Positions 10,608-22,906 of a stretch of DNA of 64,000 nt are shown here, in pieces (position 1 is the stretch's first letter; every line of letters starts with the position of its first letter). The position numbers and the translations under genes were made by a program. This DNA is from Bos javanicus (lineage: Eukaryota; Chordata; Mammalia; Artiodactyla; Bovidae), in contig NC_083882.1 in NCBI RefSeq assembly GCF_032452875.1, positions 60,527,614 through 60,591,613 of the forward strand, read 5' to 3'. A model generated the notes under the pieces. That model did not search any database. It was not told the DNA's origin and was given only the letters and a program-made list of their open reading frames with translations.

Positions 10608-11819
10608 ATCTCCACTTCTATGAAGTAAATTAGGGATGAGAGGTTGCTCTTTCTTTATGCTGTGGCAGGAGATTTGTCTGACATTATACCTTCTAAGAAA
10701 TGCTAGAGCCTTTTTAAAGGAAAGACAAGCGAGAATTTCTCTTTGACTCTAATTTCTGTAACTCTTGAAAAATAGCCTGATTCTTTTGATTTCCATTTTT
10801 ATATTGGTTTCTATATAATTGTAAACCAAAAAATGTAATCTAAATTGCATATAATTTTAATATAATTATTCAACATTGAATATGAAAATATTCATATTTC
10901 AATATTTTTGATATTTCCATTTTAATGGAAAATATTTCAAAATTTTCATAAGTTTTCCTCTTAAAAATAAATCATTTATACATTCTTCCAGAGTATGAAA
11001 AAAGGCTACAGAACCTTAATGTCTAGTCTAGGTGTGTTTCTAAATTGGTTCATTAAGCATCTTGGAGGAAGGATGATCTTTCTCCATCCCCAGCAATTAG
11101 ACAGCCACTGCAGATAAATTCCTATATTGGGCCTTTAGCTAAAGCAATGTCCATAAGTTTCAGCCAGAGACTTCAAGCTTTAGACAAGCAGAAGGACTTC
11201 ATGCACCCTGAAGCAGGAGTAAGGGACATTGAACTACAGAAGTACTGGGCTCTTAAGCCCTTTAGTGAGGAACTGCTGTCCTATGATTGGTTCTGTTTTC
11301 ATCCTTGTTATGACTTTACAAGCAAAATAACTTATCTTTTATTTGTTGATTCTAAATATGGTTAGTGAACATGTTCGCACAATGACCCCTACCCATCTGG
11401 CACTGGTTTTCTGGATGTACAGACTAGGCATTCTTCATGTGTTGATGAAGATAAAAATACTTTGGCCAAAACTGAGACAGAGGAATTCAAATAATCACTT
11501 AATCCTCCTGGTTCTGTCCACTTGGCTAAGTCTCCTGCCTGGACTACCTCAGTCTCACCTGTGCATATATCATTAAGGGATACCAAAGGAAATCATACCT
11601 ATTGATTTGGGTAGTGGTCAAAAAATGTTGCATCTTGAGATATAATAGCTCCTTCTTGGTTTTGCAGCTTATACAGTGAAATGAAATGCTTTTCTGTGCA
11701 TTTAGGCAGGCAAAGGATGAAATGGATACACATTAGAAAAATGTTTGAATTTGCCTTTTTTCCACTTCTAAACTTTACCTGAAAATTAATTGGTAAGCTT
11801 GTGTTTAAATGTCATCCCC
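10608..11819. other. Unique sequence, no recognised feature
   Basis: AT-rich to about 10980, with short frames after 11147 that carry no domain. Nothing was recognised. Confidence 0.45.
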
Positions 11820-12023
11820 TGAGTATTCGTCACTCAGTTGTGTCTGACTCTTTGTGACCTCATGTAATCTGTCAGGTTCCTCTGTCCGTGGAATTCTCCA
11901 GGCAAGAATACTGGAGTGGATTGACATTCCCTTCTCCAGGAGATCTCCCTGACCCAGAGATTAAGCCCAGGTCTCCTGCATTGCAGGCAGATTCTTTACC
12001 ATCTGAGCTTTCAGGGAAGCCCT
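11820..12023 (-). mobile_element. Bov-tA SINE, reverse orientation
   Basis: Reads cgtcactcagttgtgtctga, tccgtggaattctccaggca, ccttctccaggagatctcc, gtctcctgcattgcaggcag and tttcagggaagccc, the family in reverse. It abuts the 5' end of an L1 3' segment. Confidence 0.93.
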
Positions 12024-12025
12024 TG

Positions 12026-12745
12026 GTCCTTAAAAAAACTAGGAATAAAACTAACATATGACACAGCAATCCCACTACTGGGCATATACCCTGAGAACAA
12101 TATAATTCAAAGAGACATATGTACCCCAATGTTCATTGCAGCACTATTTACAATAGCTAAGACATGGAAGCATCCTAGATGTCCATCAATAGATGAATGG
12201 ATAAAGAAGTTGCAGTACATGTATACAGTGGAGTATTACTTAGCCATTTAAAGGAACAAATGTGAATCATTTGACTGAGGTGGATGAATCTATGGCCTGT
12301 TATATAGAGTGAAGTAAAGTCAGAAGAGAAAAACAAATATCATATATGAAGACATATATATGGAACCTAGGGAAGTGGTACTTATGAACCTATTTGCAGG
12401 GCAGGAATAGAGACACAGACGTAGAGAAGGGATTTGTGGACACAGCAAGGAAAAAGAGGGTGGGATGAGTTGAGAAAGTAGCACTGACATATACTCTGTC
12501 GTGTGTAAAGTAGATAGCTAGTGGAAGCTGCTATATAACACAGGGAGCCCAGCCTAACACTCTGTGATGACCTAGAGAGGTGGGACTGGGTGGGAAGGGG
12601 AGGGAGGCTTTAGAGGGAGGGGAGATACATATATATGTATCTATCTATATATGCATATGCTTATGGCTGATTTGCATTGTTGTATAGCAGAACACAACAT
12701 TATAAAGCAATTATCCTCCAAGTAAAAATAAGAAAAAATAAAAAT
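12026..12745 (+). mobile_element. L1 LINE, 5'-truncated 3' end
   Basis: Starts in the end of L1 ORF2 (ataaaactaacatatgacac, agcaatcccactactgggca, tccatcaatagatgaatgga), passes through a G-rich 3' untranslated region (gtgggaaggggagggaggct) and ends with ruminant L1 tail sequence (caattatcctccaagtaaaa) and an A-rich end. The ORF2 part has stop codons and is not coding. Confidence 0.92.
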
Positions 12746-13244
12746 AAACTATTTTGTTATAGGAAAAAATAATCCATTATGAAAAATGACTGATAAAAAT
12801 TATTGACATATAAAAAATGATAGACAAAATGGATTAAAATATTTGGATATTTGTCTTTGGGAAAAAAAAAACTAAATTCTTATCATTTAAAAGATATATG
12901 TTCCCCAACATCCTGTCCTGAAAGATTCTGATTTTCTTAGGAATCAGAGCGCAGGAATCTAGAGTTTTAACAAATATCCAGCATAATGTTGATATCAACT
13001 GTGCCCTGGAGCTCAGTCCTCAAGGGATTCCAGGCCAGTTTGGAACAGATGCTGCTGACTTCTTTGCTGTTCAGCAGATGTAAATTCCTTAAATATATAT
13101 CAGTTATTGAATCAAAAAGAGATACCAAAGAAATACAACAAAAAATCATGAATAAACCAAAGTGTATGTGACATTTGATATTATAAAGGTGGCATCTCAA
13201 ATTAAGGGAGGAAAGAGAACTTTTTAAGAAATTGTGTTAGGACA

Positions 13245-13586
13245 AATAGTCACTTGAGAAAAAAGACAAATCTAGATTTGTCTCTCATATGTTATACCAC
13301 ACACAGGATAAAGGCAATCAAAAATATAAATATAAAACTAAATTATATAAGAAGAAAAATCTATGCATTCATTTACAATCTTTATGTGAGGGAATCTTAA
13401 ATATGATTTAATCTAGAAATGATTATAAGAAACAGTAATATATTCAGCTACATATTTTGTAACTTTGCTTAGGGAAATCAATATTATAGGGAAAAAAAAC
13501 AAAACAGAGGAACCAACATCCTTATACTTAAAGAACTCCTAAAAACAAAAAAGAAGAAAAGCTCAATTTAAATAAATACAAAATAT
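13245..13586 (+). mobile_element. Old L1 ORF2 fragment (probable)
   Basis: The order 'tataccacacacagg…aaaatataaatataaaact', then 'aaagaactcctaaaaac' resembles the C-terminal half of L1 ORF2, but it is strongly diverged. It seems to be interrupted on its right side by the BovB-type insertion. Alternative: chance similarity in A-rich DNA. Confidence 0.5.
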
Positions 13587-14117
13587 AGACATTCTCTGTT
13601 TGGAAGGAAAGCTATGACAAACTTTGTGTATTAAAAAGCAGGGACATCCTTTGCTGACAAAAATCCATGTAGTCAAAGCTATGTTTTTTCCAGTAGTCAT
13701 GTACAGATAATTGAGTTGGACCATAAAGAAGGGTGAATGATGAAGAACTGATGCCCTCGAATTGTGGTGCTGGAGACTCTTGAGAGTCCCTTGCACTCAA
13801 GGAGATCAAACCAATCAATCCTAAAGGAAATTAACTTTTTGAATATTCGTTGGAAGAACTGATGCTGAAGCTGAAGCTCCAATACTTTGGTCACCTGATG
13901 TGAAGAGCCAACTTACTGGAAAAAACTGATTCTGGGAAGGGTTGAGGGCAGGAGGAGAAGAGGGTGGCAGAGGATGAGACGGTTGGATGGTATCACTAAC
14001 TCAATGGACATGAGTTTGCTTGAGCAAACTCTGGCAGATAGTGAAGGACAGGGACGCATGGCTGCTGCGGTCCATGAGGTCACAAAGAGCTGGACAAGAC
14101 TTAGCAACTGAACAGCA
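13587..14117 (+). mobile_element. BovB-derived 3' segment (ART2/BovB type)
   Basis: Collinear with the last 530 bp of BovB: ttggaaggaaagctatgac, gtccatgtagtcaaag-like block, tgctggagactcttgagagt, gaagctgaagctccaatact, aggatgagacggttggatgg, and tcacaaagagctggacaaga. It ends in actgaacagcag rather than the tandem tgaac tail, and is more diverged than the long BovB copies, suggesting an older subfamily. Confidence 0.9.
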
Positions 14118-14185
14118 GTTAAAAAAAGTGGGGAGAGGCAAAGTATTTTTTTGCAGAAATTACAAGCAAGAAGACATTGAAAACA

Positions 14186-14248
14186 GTGAAAGTGAAAGTG
14201 TTAGTTGCTCAGTCATAAAGCCAGGCTCTACTGTCCATGGGGGGGGGG
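14186..14248 (-). mobile_element. Bov-tA remnant with internal deletion
   Basis: gtgaaagtgttagttgctca is the reverse Bov-tA tail end, and ctactgtccatgg followed by a G9 run is a later block. About 30 bp expected between them is missing and the rest of the element is absent. Confidence 0.75.
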
Positions 14249-16420
14249 AACAGACTGATGGTGGACTGGCCTATATGTCCCTTCTCTACTGTGATCACTA
14301 AATGCTTATGGCATAAACACAGGACTATTACTACCATGCCCCACACTTTCCAGGACACACACGTATATACCTACTCAAAACACAGAGATATCTTAAGCGT
14401 CAGAAAGAACTGGACTAATATCTGATTGTGGTGTGTATTAGCTGTGGAGCCATAAGCAAAATATAGGCCCTCCCCAAACCTCAACATCCTCATATGCTGC
14501 ATAGGTTAGTAATAAATTCTTCTCAAGATTCACTGATAGAACTAAATGAGGCAGTATGCATAGGCACCTAACTTTAGATGCCCACAAATTGTTTCTTTCC
14601 TTCCTGGGTCTTTCCCTTCAGGCCAGTCTCTAAGGCTGAATTGTCTGCACATGGAGTTGTTTTAGGTAAGGTGACAGAGTCAGGGATGCACAACCTGGTG
14701 AGAAATTGTTTTCTGCCAAGAGGTGGGAATCCTCATTTGCCAAATCTTTCCTGTTCTCAACAATGTTCACAGTCCAGCTTTAAGCTTTTAAAACAGGATC
14801 GTCCATATTTGGTTAGGAAGGTGGACTTCTTTTGAGATCCTCAAAATTAGAATTATTTTCTTCTCTAGTCTCATCAAGAATTGAGGATAGAGCTCCCTGA
14901 ACAAGATGGCCTTAAGTTTCCTTCCAGTTTGACTAAAGTTTAGGTTTCTTCCTGATATAGGTCCCTGACTTCCCCTTTCTTAGAGCATCTATTTCAGAAA
15001 ACTTGTGATTGTAAATCCTTTCTCTGCCCATTTGAGATATAAATCTTCACCCAACCCCTTGCCAGATTTACATGTAGAAATGTCTTGAGTCTCAAGGACC
15101 TGGGCACCCCTTTGAAATGTAATCATCATGAAAGATAGTACCCTTGTTTTCCAGTGTCTGTGGGAGGATAAGAGCTTAATTTTGATAAGTACTAAGTAGC
15201 AAACACAGAGGCCTCATCACATTGATCAACCTCCTCACTAAAATCCTTCTTTACTTTCACAAGCTCACCCACATGCCTAAAACCTCTCCTACCTTCTGTT
15301 TCAGTAGAGTTGAATTCAATCTGTTTCTTCTATTGCAATAATCTTGAATACAGTCTTTTTTGCCTGACCTGAGAACTTACTTAGGCCCATGACTGAGACT
15401 TAAAATCCAAGATTCCAAGGAAAAAAGTGCCCTGTTTCATTGCTATTTTCAATGCTACTTTAGCCAGACTAGATAGTTATTCATATAATGAAGACCTACT
15501 TAAACAACTGTCCCCAGGAGTAGAAATGAGCTCAGGAAGAATACAGCTTGCTAAAAGATCTTCCTTTCCAAGGACATTATTGATTAGCATTTTCAGTTAT
15601 TCAACTGTGTCATGTGGGGACAATTGGAGAATTAATTGGCAGCCTTCCACATATAATGACACTCCTCCCATCTCCATGGAGGTTCGGTAAAATCAACTTC
15701 CTACATTTTCCATCTTTACCTGAAGCATCTGTCTGGTCACTTCAACAGGTAACCAGGTACCCCTGAGGGACCACTAGTCATGGGGCTCTTGCTCCATGTA
15801 TTTCTTTGATACTAAAGCTGAGAAAAAAGACCCCAGATGCCAGAAACATTTATAGACAGAAGGCTGTCCCTAGTTTTCATTTGCATCTCTTTGTTCTCAT
15901 CATCAAAGGCACTTGTGTAACCATCAAGAAAAGAGATCCTTCTACTTGCTCATTATATGCTTCTTCCTGGGGTAGCAGCAAAGCTGACATTTCCCTTGCT
16001 AAATCGCAAAAACTCTGATTAAGGCACTGCCCTGGGCAAGTTGCTCATCCAGCCTCAGGTGAAACATGAGTTTCCACTTCTTAGAACTTTCTTTGTGAGC
16101 CATGCATAAAGGAGCCCGGAAGAGTCTGCTCTGTGCAGACTCCAGCAAGGAAGGGCATATGGAATAATAATCTCTACTTAATCAAGACTGGTGGGGGCTT
16201 TGATCACACCCACTTTCCCCAAATAAAAAAGCACCTTAGCTATGTTTGTTTGAAAACTGAAAAAAAGAGGGGGGCTGTTTCTTATTAAAACAGGTGATTG
16301 ATAATTTCAAATCTAGCATTATACTCTTTTGAATTGGTAGAATTAGAAACCTGTGACAAATTCAGAGGGCAGAATGAAAGCCGGAAATCGGAAATCAACT
16401 AAAGGAAGAAAATTGTTTCT
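14249..16420. other. Long stretch without a recognised family; LTR-like part at about 14860-15420
   Basis: No named repeat. The part at 15270-15400 has a CT-rich block followed by tattgcaataatcttgaata and cagtcttttttgcctgacc, a layout like the polyadenylation end of an LTR, and an unusually even base composition. Whether this is an old LTR element is not proven. Frames at 15427-15690 and 15806-16018 have no motifs. Confidence 0.3.
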
Positions 16421-16585
16421 AAAGATTTTTTGATGTGAACAATTTTTTAAAAGGCTTCATTGAATTTGTTAAAATTTTGCTTCTGTTTTATGTTTTGGTT
16501 TTTTGGCTCCAAAGCATGTGGGATCTTAGCTCAACCAGGGATTGAACTAGCCTGCTAAGCCTTCTAAGGCCTTCAGCCTGCTGGC
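16421..16585 (-). mobile_element. CHR-type SINE, reverse orientation
   Basis: ttttttgatgtgaacaattt, cattgaatttgttaaaattt, tgcttctgttttatgttttg and gcatgtgggatcttagctca match the copy at 10358-10607. The tRNA head is then disrupted by repeated 'gcctgctaagcc/ccttctaag' blocks around 16549-16605. Confidence 0.78.
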
Positions 16586-16605
16586 CTGAACTAACCTTCT
16601 AAGCC

Positions 16606-17109
16606 CCTGCCTTACAAGGCTAACTTTTTTTTTTTTGGTAAAACTAGGTTTTACTTCAAATTGCCGTATTTTAAATTGACTTGATTCAAATTCAACCAAA
16701 ATTGCATCAAACAGCTGATCTTTTTGCTAACTTTTAACCACTGTTTCACCAGAGAAGACCCAAGAAAGAGAATTTCAATAGTTAAAATGCACAGAATAAG
16801 CCACTTGGGTGAGGCAGTGAAGTTGTTTGGTAAAGTTGTTACAAAGAGAATTCATGTGTGAATCATATTTCTACCATTTCTGAAATGACTGGATTCTTTA
16901 TGTCAAATTTCCAACAAAAATAAATTAAAGGCATAAAGGAGGTGTAACAGGATTCTACATAGATTCTACTGGACTTTTGCAAGTCTTCTTTTCGTAAATT
17001 TCAAAGTATGTATGAAGCAATGAAATTATTAGAGACTGCCTTTCTTTTTATTTCTTCACATAAGTTAGACCAAGTTACATTTCTGCTAGAGAATTGTGAG
17101 GTTTGTTTC
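16606..17109. other. Unique sequence with T run
   Basis: T run near 16625-16637; otherwise nothing recognised. Confidence 0.45.
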
Positions 17110-18120
17110 CCTACACTCTGGCAAACACAGAGTGTGTAATCAAACTTTTTGACCTTTTCCAATCTGAGAGGTAAATATGAAGGCTAGGAGAGTTTTAGTT
17201 TACATTTTTTTTGATGTGTGAGGTTGAACAGGCTTTTATATGTTTAAGAGCCATTTGGATTTCTTTTTCTGTGAGCTGCTTATTCATTTCCTTTGCTCAT
17301 TAGTTATTGAACTTGTAGACTATTTCTTATAGATTTATAGAGCTCACAGCCATTTCTCTGTGATGTGATTAACAAATGCTTCCCAGAGTTTCACATTTTC
17401 CCGTATTGTGGTTTTCTAGTAAAATTTTCAATAACATTTAGCAGACTTTATTTTATCCCCTTCACTTTTGGACTTTGTATAATACTAAGAAATTAGTATT
17501 TAAATATTTTTAAAATTATTCTCCATTTATTTAATATTTTTAGCAGTTTATATTTCAGTTTTAAATCTGAAGTTAATTAAGGAGTAAACTATGAATCCAA
17601 TTCTATTGTTTTACAGGTGACTATTCCAACATTTATTGAATCAGTCCCTCATCAAGATGCAATGTCACATTAACCATATACTTAAAATTTCATATCTATT
17701 TGGTACTATTTCTGGAATTTCTGTGATACCACATTGACTCATCCATATGCATAACAGTACTACACTATTTTAATTATTCTAGTTTTCTAATGTTTAATAG
17801 CTATTAGGACCATCCCTTCCTTCAAGCATTTAAACAATGTCATGGACACTATTTTTTTCATATGAATTTTAGCCAGTTAAGAAAATAATGGATGGGATTT
17901 GTATATTTAATTTATAGAATGAATAAATAAATGAGTCATTAGCATGATTATGTGAGTCCTTCCAAGAATACAGTATTTCATTTCATTTTCTTTGTATTTT
18001 GGGTTCCCTGGTCGTATTTTAAGTTTTCTATGTAGATTTTGCATAGTATTTGTCAAATTTATTCTTTCATGTTCTTTCTTATTTCATGTTTTTTCTGTCT
18101 TGAAAATACGGTATTTTCAA
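17110..18120 (-). mobile_element. Old L1 ORF2 segment, reverse orientation
   Basis: Diverged but collinear with the antisense of L1: ggttgaacaggcttttatat, agccatttggatttcttttt, gctgcttattcatttccttt; later a 'ccaattctattgttttacag…acatttattgaa' block, 'cagtactacactattttaatt', and 'gagtccttccaagaatac'. No intact frame remains. Confidence 0.72.
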
Positions 18121-18852
18121 TGTGGGAAGGAGATTTTAATTTTTAAAGGAGGACAGAGCTGATATGTCTATACTTAAAGGTGCATATAAGGAGTGGCTGA
18201 AATCAGTACTGGAGAAGAACAGCAAAATCAGATTTAAAAGGGTTTTGGGTGCTATGAATTTTGAATCTTATAATTTAAATGACAATTAATGCCTAGTAAT
18301 TTTTAAAAGGTCATGTACTATTTTTGGAAGATGGGAGTTCTGGAAGCAGCATGGAGAACGGACTAAATCAGATCAGCTAGGTACTAGGTATCTAACCCAG
18401 GAAAACGCTGTGCTCTCCCTCATTCAGTAAGAATGAAGATAGAACGCCAGAATTTACTTAAAACCTAGTATATGCCCAGACATTGTGTAGTACTTGCAGA
18501 TTTCCCCTCAAAGTAGAGACTCATATTGTACTCCTACCTCTGGCTCTTTAAAACAGGGCAGCACAATAATTTACTATCAGTAGCTGGTCTAAGTAAAAAC
18601 TGATTCATTCTTTGTAATTTATCAACATTCTTCCCATGATTGCCCCCTCCTTCCAAGACAATTGGTCTCTGCCTTCTTGCTATTCATCTTGTCTCCCTAC
18701 ATCAGATCCTCATCTCTGTGACCCCCTATCATGAATCCATGTCTTTCGCAGCTTCAGGTTAAACCTCATCCTCACTTATGATAACCTCTGGGCCTCTATT
18801 CTTGCTTACTAATTCTGGCTTGGCCTTGTGTATGGACCAGAATTTCTCATAG
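18121..18852. other. Unique sequence, no recognised feature
   Basis: No repeat family or gene was recognised in this interval. Confidence 0.45.
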
Positions 18853-18868
18853 TTTTAGGTAATAATTG

Positions 18869-19056
18869 GACTTCCCTGGTGGCTCAGATGGTAAAGAATC
18901 TGCCTGCAATGTGGGAGACCTGGGTTTGATCCCTGGGTTGGGAAGATCCCCTGGAGAAGGGAATGGCTACCACTCTAGTATTCCGGCCTGGAAAATTCTA
19001 TAGACCGTAGAGTCCATGGGGTCACAAAGAATCGGACACGACTGAGCTACTTTCAC
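18869..19056 (+). mobile_element. Bov-tA SINE with 16-bp target-site duplication
   Basis: Head gacttccctggtggctcaga, body gatcccctggagaaggga, end gactgagctactttcac. The flanks ttttaggtaataattg (18853-18868) and ttttagataataattg (19057-19072) differ at one base, giving a long duplication and showing modest age. Confidence 0.95.
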
Positions 19057-19072
19057 TTTTAGATAATAATTG

Positions 19073-20454
19073 TATTAATCAGTTCTGACTACACCCTCAG
19101 TCCAGTCAGTGAACCAACTCTTTAGACTTGAGAAGAGGGAAGTTGAAGATGGATTAAATTATCCCAGATTTCATAAATCAGTATGGAAATGAGGTCACAT
19201 TTCATATTCCCTGGCCTTCATCATCTTGTTATCTTCTTTCAGCAAAATACTGGCTTTCTGGAACAACCCTGTCCCTCAAAGATGATCTCTTTGAGGTCAT
19301 CTTTCTCCTTTAAAATCTTGGAAGGTTCCCATTAGTATCACACTATATTTACAAATCCTTCTGGTTTATGTGATCCATCGGTCCCTGTTTGCCCAGGGCT
19401 TTCCCATTTCAGTGTGGAAAGTCCCCCTTTCTAAAACATTTCTCAGTCCCTAGGCAAAACATGATAGCTGGTCACCCTTCCTCCAGTGCTCAGTCCAGGC
19501 TCCTTCCTGTGTCTTTTCCTGGAGCATTGCTGTGTGCCTTCTTCTGGAATGAGATCTCACATTACCATGGACCTCACTCATGCAGTTACCCATTTCCAGG
19601 ACACTAACATACCCTTTGGCTGCTACTGGCACCACTGATTCTGACCCCTCTCCTGCTCACTTCTCTCCAATCTACCTGAATGCTCTTCCTTTTTTTCCTG
19701 GATCTCATGGTTCTGCTCACTTACAGGGTTTCATAGTCAACTGAATGGAACAGCTAGATGATAAAACTATTTTTAATATTTGTAGATATAATACTTCTTT
19801 TCCTAAAATAGACACTTTTCCTAAGAATAGACACTACTCAGGTGGATGATTCTGGCTGGTTTCAAGTACAAAAGCAAAGCACTTATTCCGAGAGCTGCTT
19901 ATCCCATGTGATCCTCAGGCTCTATATGGAGTCTGGCTCACTGAGGTAAATCTTCCTTTCTCGAGTTGAATGAATACTCTCCTAAGACTTATGTATTTGT
20001 ATCCTCCTTTCATGATCCCCGTAGACCTCCAAACGTGTTCATACACTGCTTAACCCCAAGTATGAATGGTTGAATTTCACAAGTCCATTGCCAGAAGGCT
20101 CCAGACTCCCATGCAAATCGCTGAATCATTAGATAGAGGACTAGAGATAGGGATGAATAATATATCTTTAGTGCAGCTTTGATCTGTAACGAGTTGATGT
20201 ATCCAGTCTAGACGCAGCAAATTTCTACTCAACTGTCTTGTTAAATGTGGCTCCTTTTCTTCTGAATTTTCTCAACTGATGTTTTCACAACACTTTTTTC
20301 AGACTCTTTCTCTACTAGAGTCCATATGACATAGACCTATACAGGGTGTGACTATTGGGAGACGAGAATATCTGGGGACTACCCTGGAGTCTGTATATTA
20401 TACTGTTCTATATCTGTTTCTCTTTCTTATCAAATGTCAAATGCTACCTTCAAA
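19073..20454. other. Unique sequence, no recognised feature
   Basis: CT-rich parts near 18640-19700 recall degraded L2-type sequence but I could not align them convincingly. No accepted coding frame. Confidence 0.4.
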
Positions 20455-20650
20455 GAAAACAGCCTTGGCAGTTAGACAGATCTGCTTCTTATGGCCTTCA
20501 TTTTTGTCCTGAAGTGGAACACAGCCTTGCATATGCCCTCGTGTCCTAATGTATAAAATTAGGGTAAATTTCTATATATTTATCGGTGGTGGTAAAAATC
20601 AATGAGGTAAACCCCAAAGTAGTGCAGTAGCATATAAAGCGATCCATGTA
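20455..20650 (+). repeat. Probable MIR SINE fossil
   Basis: ggcagttagacagatctg followed by tcctaatgtataaaattag and a downstream caatgaggtaa block follow MIR order, with heavy divergence. Confidence 0.45.
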
Positions 20651-20779
20651 CAGTGGGTGACAGTCTTGCTTTTCTATTTTCCTGTGTTCTCTCTTGGTTC
20701 CATTTTTCCTAATCCTCTCTGCTAGAGCTTAACATATCCTGCCTTCTATTATAGTTGTTTATGTACCTTTATTATCTTA

Positions 20780-20875
20780 CCTAATCAGTTATAGAAACAT
20801 TTTAGAAGTAGAAATTGTAATCATCTTTACAATCTCTTTAATTTAGCATATTGTAGGTACTTAATAAGTAGTCAT
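20780..20875 (+). repeat. Probable L2 3' end
   Basis: gcatattgtaggtacttaat followed by aagtagtcatcaatgaa matches the L2 end (…cataGtaGgYgcTcaataaatg…). Confidence 0.45.
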
Positions 20876-21154
20876 CAATGAAATATTCACAACTTACTCT
20901 TTATACTATTCACCTGACACTCTTTATTCATTACCTTGTCTCCCAGCTTCTTAGTAGAAGTGACTATGCCTTATAACTCACCATCCCCAGCCTCAGGCCT
21001 TGGGCCGTGTTCCCTAATTGAAATCTATGAAACAGATTGAAATAGCCACTGTTTTCTTCACATATTCCCTTATGCCTTCCATTCGACCCTTCCTATCTCC
21101 TGATAGGAAACAGCAGAGCAAAGTAGAAGAAATCAGTAGAATGGAGAGGTTAGG

Positions 21155-21380
21155 TAATCATCCTCAGGAAATCTGGCTTTGAACCAGATTCGGCTGGTTA
21201 CTACTCATAAACATTAGAAATTATTTAATCTCTCTAAGCCTCCTTTGTCATTTGGAAAATGGGAAAAGCAATCTTTCCTCATAAGGTACTTGTGAGAATA
21301 AAATGGGATAATATATGTATAGCACTTAACACATTGCGTACACAAAGCCAATGCATAGTAAATTCTGACTTTTGTTAAAT
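21155..21380 (+). repeat. MIR SINE fossil
   Basis: Good collinear blocks: atctggctttgaaccagatt, attatttaatctctctaagc, tcatttggaaaatgggaaaa, gtgagaataaaatgggataa and agcacttaacacattgcg. Full central MIR core present. Confidence 0.85.
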
Positions 21381-21500
21381 GTTACCTCTTCTAGGAAACC
21401 TTCTTAAATTGCACAAGCTGAAACTCTGCCCAGACTGCCTATGTAATTTTGTTTGATTCTTCCTTATGGAAAATGTCTTACTCAACCCTTTATAACAGTG
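21381..21500 (+). repeat. L2 LINE fragment
   Basis: aatgttacctcttctaggaa followed by accttcttaaatt corresponds to the L2 block 'aatgtcacctcctc…gaagccttccctga'. Immediately follows the MIR. Confidence 0.6.
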
Positions 21501-22124
21501 AGCTATGTGGTTCATTTTATTATCAACCATATTATATTTCAAATTCTTAATCTATAGCATCTGGACAAGATTTTGCAAGAAGTCCTGAATATAGCATATG
21601 TAAAGGAATATTTTTGTTATCTTTCCCCACAATTCTACCTCTGTGTGTCCTCTTTGTAGTCATTACATAGATTAGAAGAACTTGCTAATATTATTGATTA
21701 AAATCTGGTATGGTCCCTTTTTTATTAGGCAGCACTTCTGATTAAGTCTGCACACTACCTTTTTTTTTTTTTTTTGATAAGCAAACTCAGGATTCCACTG
21801 TAACCAGCATGTCTCTCTTTCTCATTGCTGTTCTGTCTTTGAAGCCACACTCAAGTATATCCTCCTCCCAATTTTTATTCTCCTTTCTCCCTCTGCTTGA
21901 ATATCAAGAAATGAAGAGTTCAGTTTACAAAAAGTTTCACAAGAGAGCCTTGCTTTGGGCATTATTAAGCACTAACTCAATATTCTTTAATCTTCTTTGG
22001 TTCTAAGTACATATTTGTCTTAGTCCAAAATTTGGCTGGGAAACAAGGTAAATGGAGGGCAGGGTCTGACTCTACTTTTGTTCTTGGAAGTCATACCATT
22101 AAAACCCTATCCCCTGAATGTCTA
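21501..22124. other. Unique sequence with T run
   Basis: T15 run near 21761-21775. No family recognised; the 65-codon frame at 21809 has no motif. Confidence 0.4.
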
Positions 22125-22385
22125 GTGGCAAAATAACAGCAATACTCATAATAAAGATAGTGACTAATATCCACTGAGTTCCTTGTAAGCCCTTCTAAAT
22201 ATTTTCTGTCTGCCAACTCATAAAGTCCTCAAAACAGTCCAATGAACTAAATATCGATGCACAAACACATCAACCACCTCTTCAGTGTCAACTGGCTGAC
22301 AAGTAACAAAGATGAGATGCAAACACAGAACATTTATCGTTAGCAACATACGACTCTTATCCTTTGTAATGTACTTCCTCTCACT
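22125..22385 (-). repeat. MIR SINE fossil, reverse orientation
   Basis: Reverse MIR order: atatccactgagttccttg, gccaactcataaagtcctca, aacagtccaatgaactaaat, and acttcctctcact at the right end. Strongly diverged. Confidence 0.65.
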
Positions 22386-22816
22386 GGGTACTTACAAATA
22401 AGGGGTGAATGTAAAAACTGAACTGCTTCAATCTACTCCACTATTATTTCTGAATTAGTAAGTTAAGAAAACCCTCCTACAAGTTAGATATGAATTAAAT
22501 AAAAATCAATTATAAATCTGTGTACAGGCAGAAATAGAGGAAACTTAAAAACCTTTGCGGATATAACAGAAGATTAGCAGGACAAGTATCTGACATTAAT
22601 AGTAGGAAAGCAAGATTATAAAGGCTGAGGTTTAGCCAGTAGAAATAGCTTCTTTTCTCAAGTGGGCTTGCAATTCTTACCTTTTATCTTGGGATTCCAT
22701 CCACATTTCCACTAACTAATTTTCATAATAACTGAGGTCCAATCTGTCACTGATAAGGAGTTACACTTGTCCATACTTAGAACCTGTCACTCTCGCATTT
22801 TTTTTTTCTCTCTTGG
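22386..22816. other. Unique sequence
   Basis: No repeat or gene recognised. A T run (about 22799-22807) precedes the next element. Confidence 0.4.
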
Positions 22817-22906
22817 TAGTTGTTGTTCAGTCTCCAAGTTGTGTCCAGTTCTTTGTGACCCAATGTGTAGCACACCAGACTTGCCTCACTATCTCTTGGA
22901 TGGATC
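22817..22906 (-). mobile_element. BovB/ART2-type 3' end fragment, reverse
   Basis: gttgttgttcagtctccaag, ttctttgtgacccaatgtg, and acaccagacttgcctcacta match the reverse 3' end of the older BovB-derived type. Only about 90 bp is present. Confidence 0.8.
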
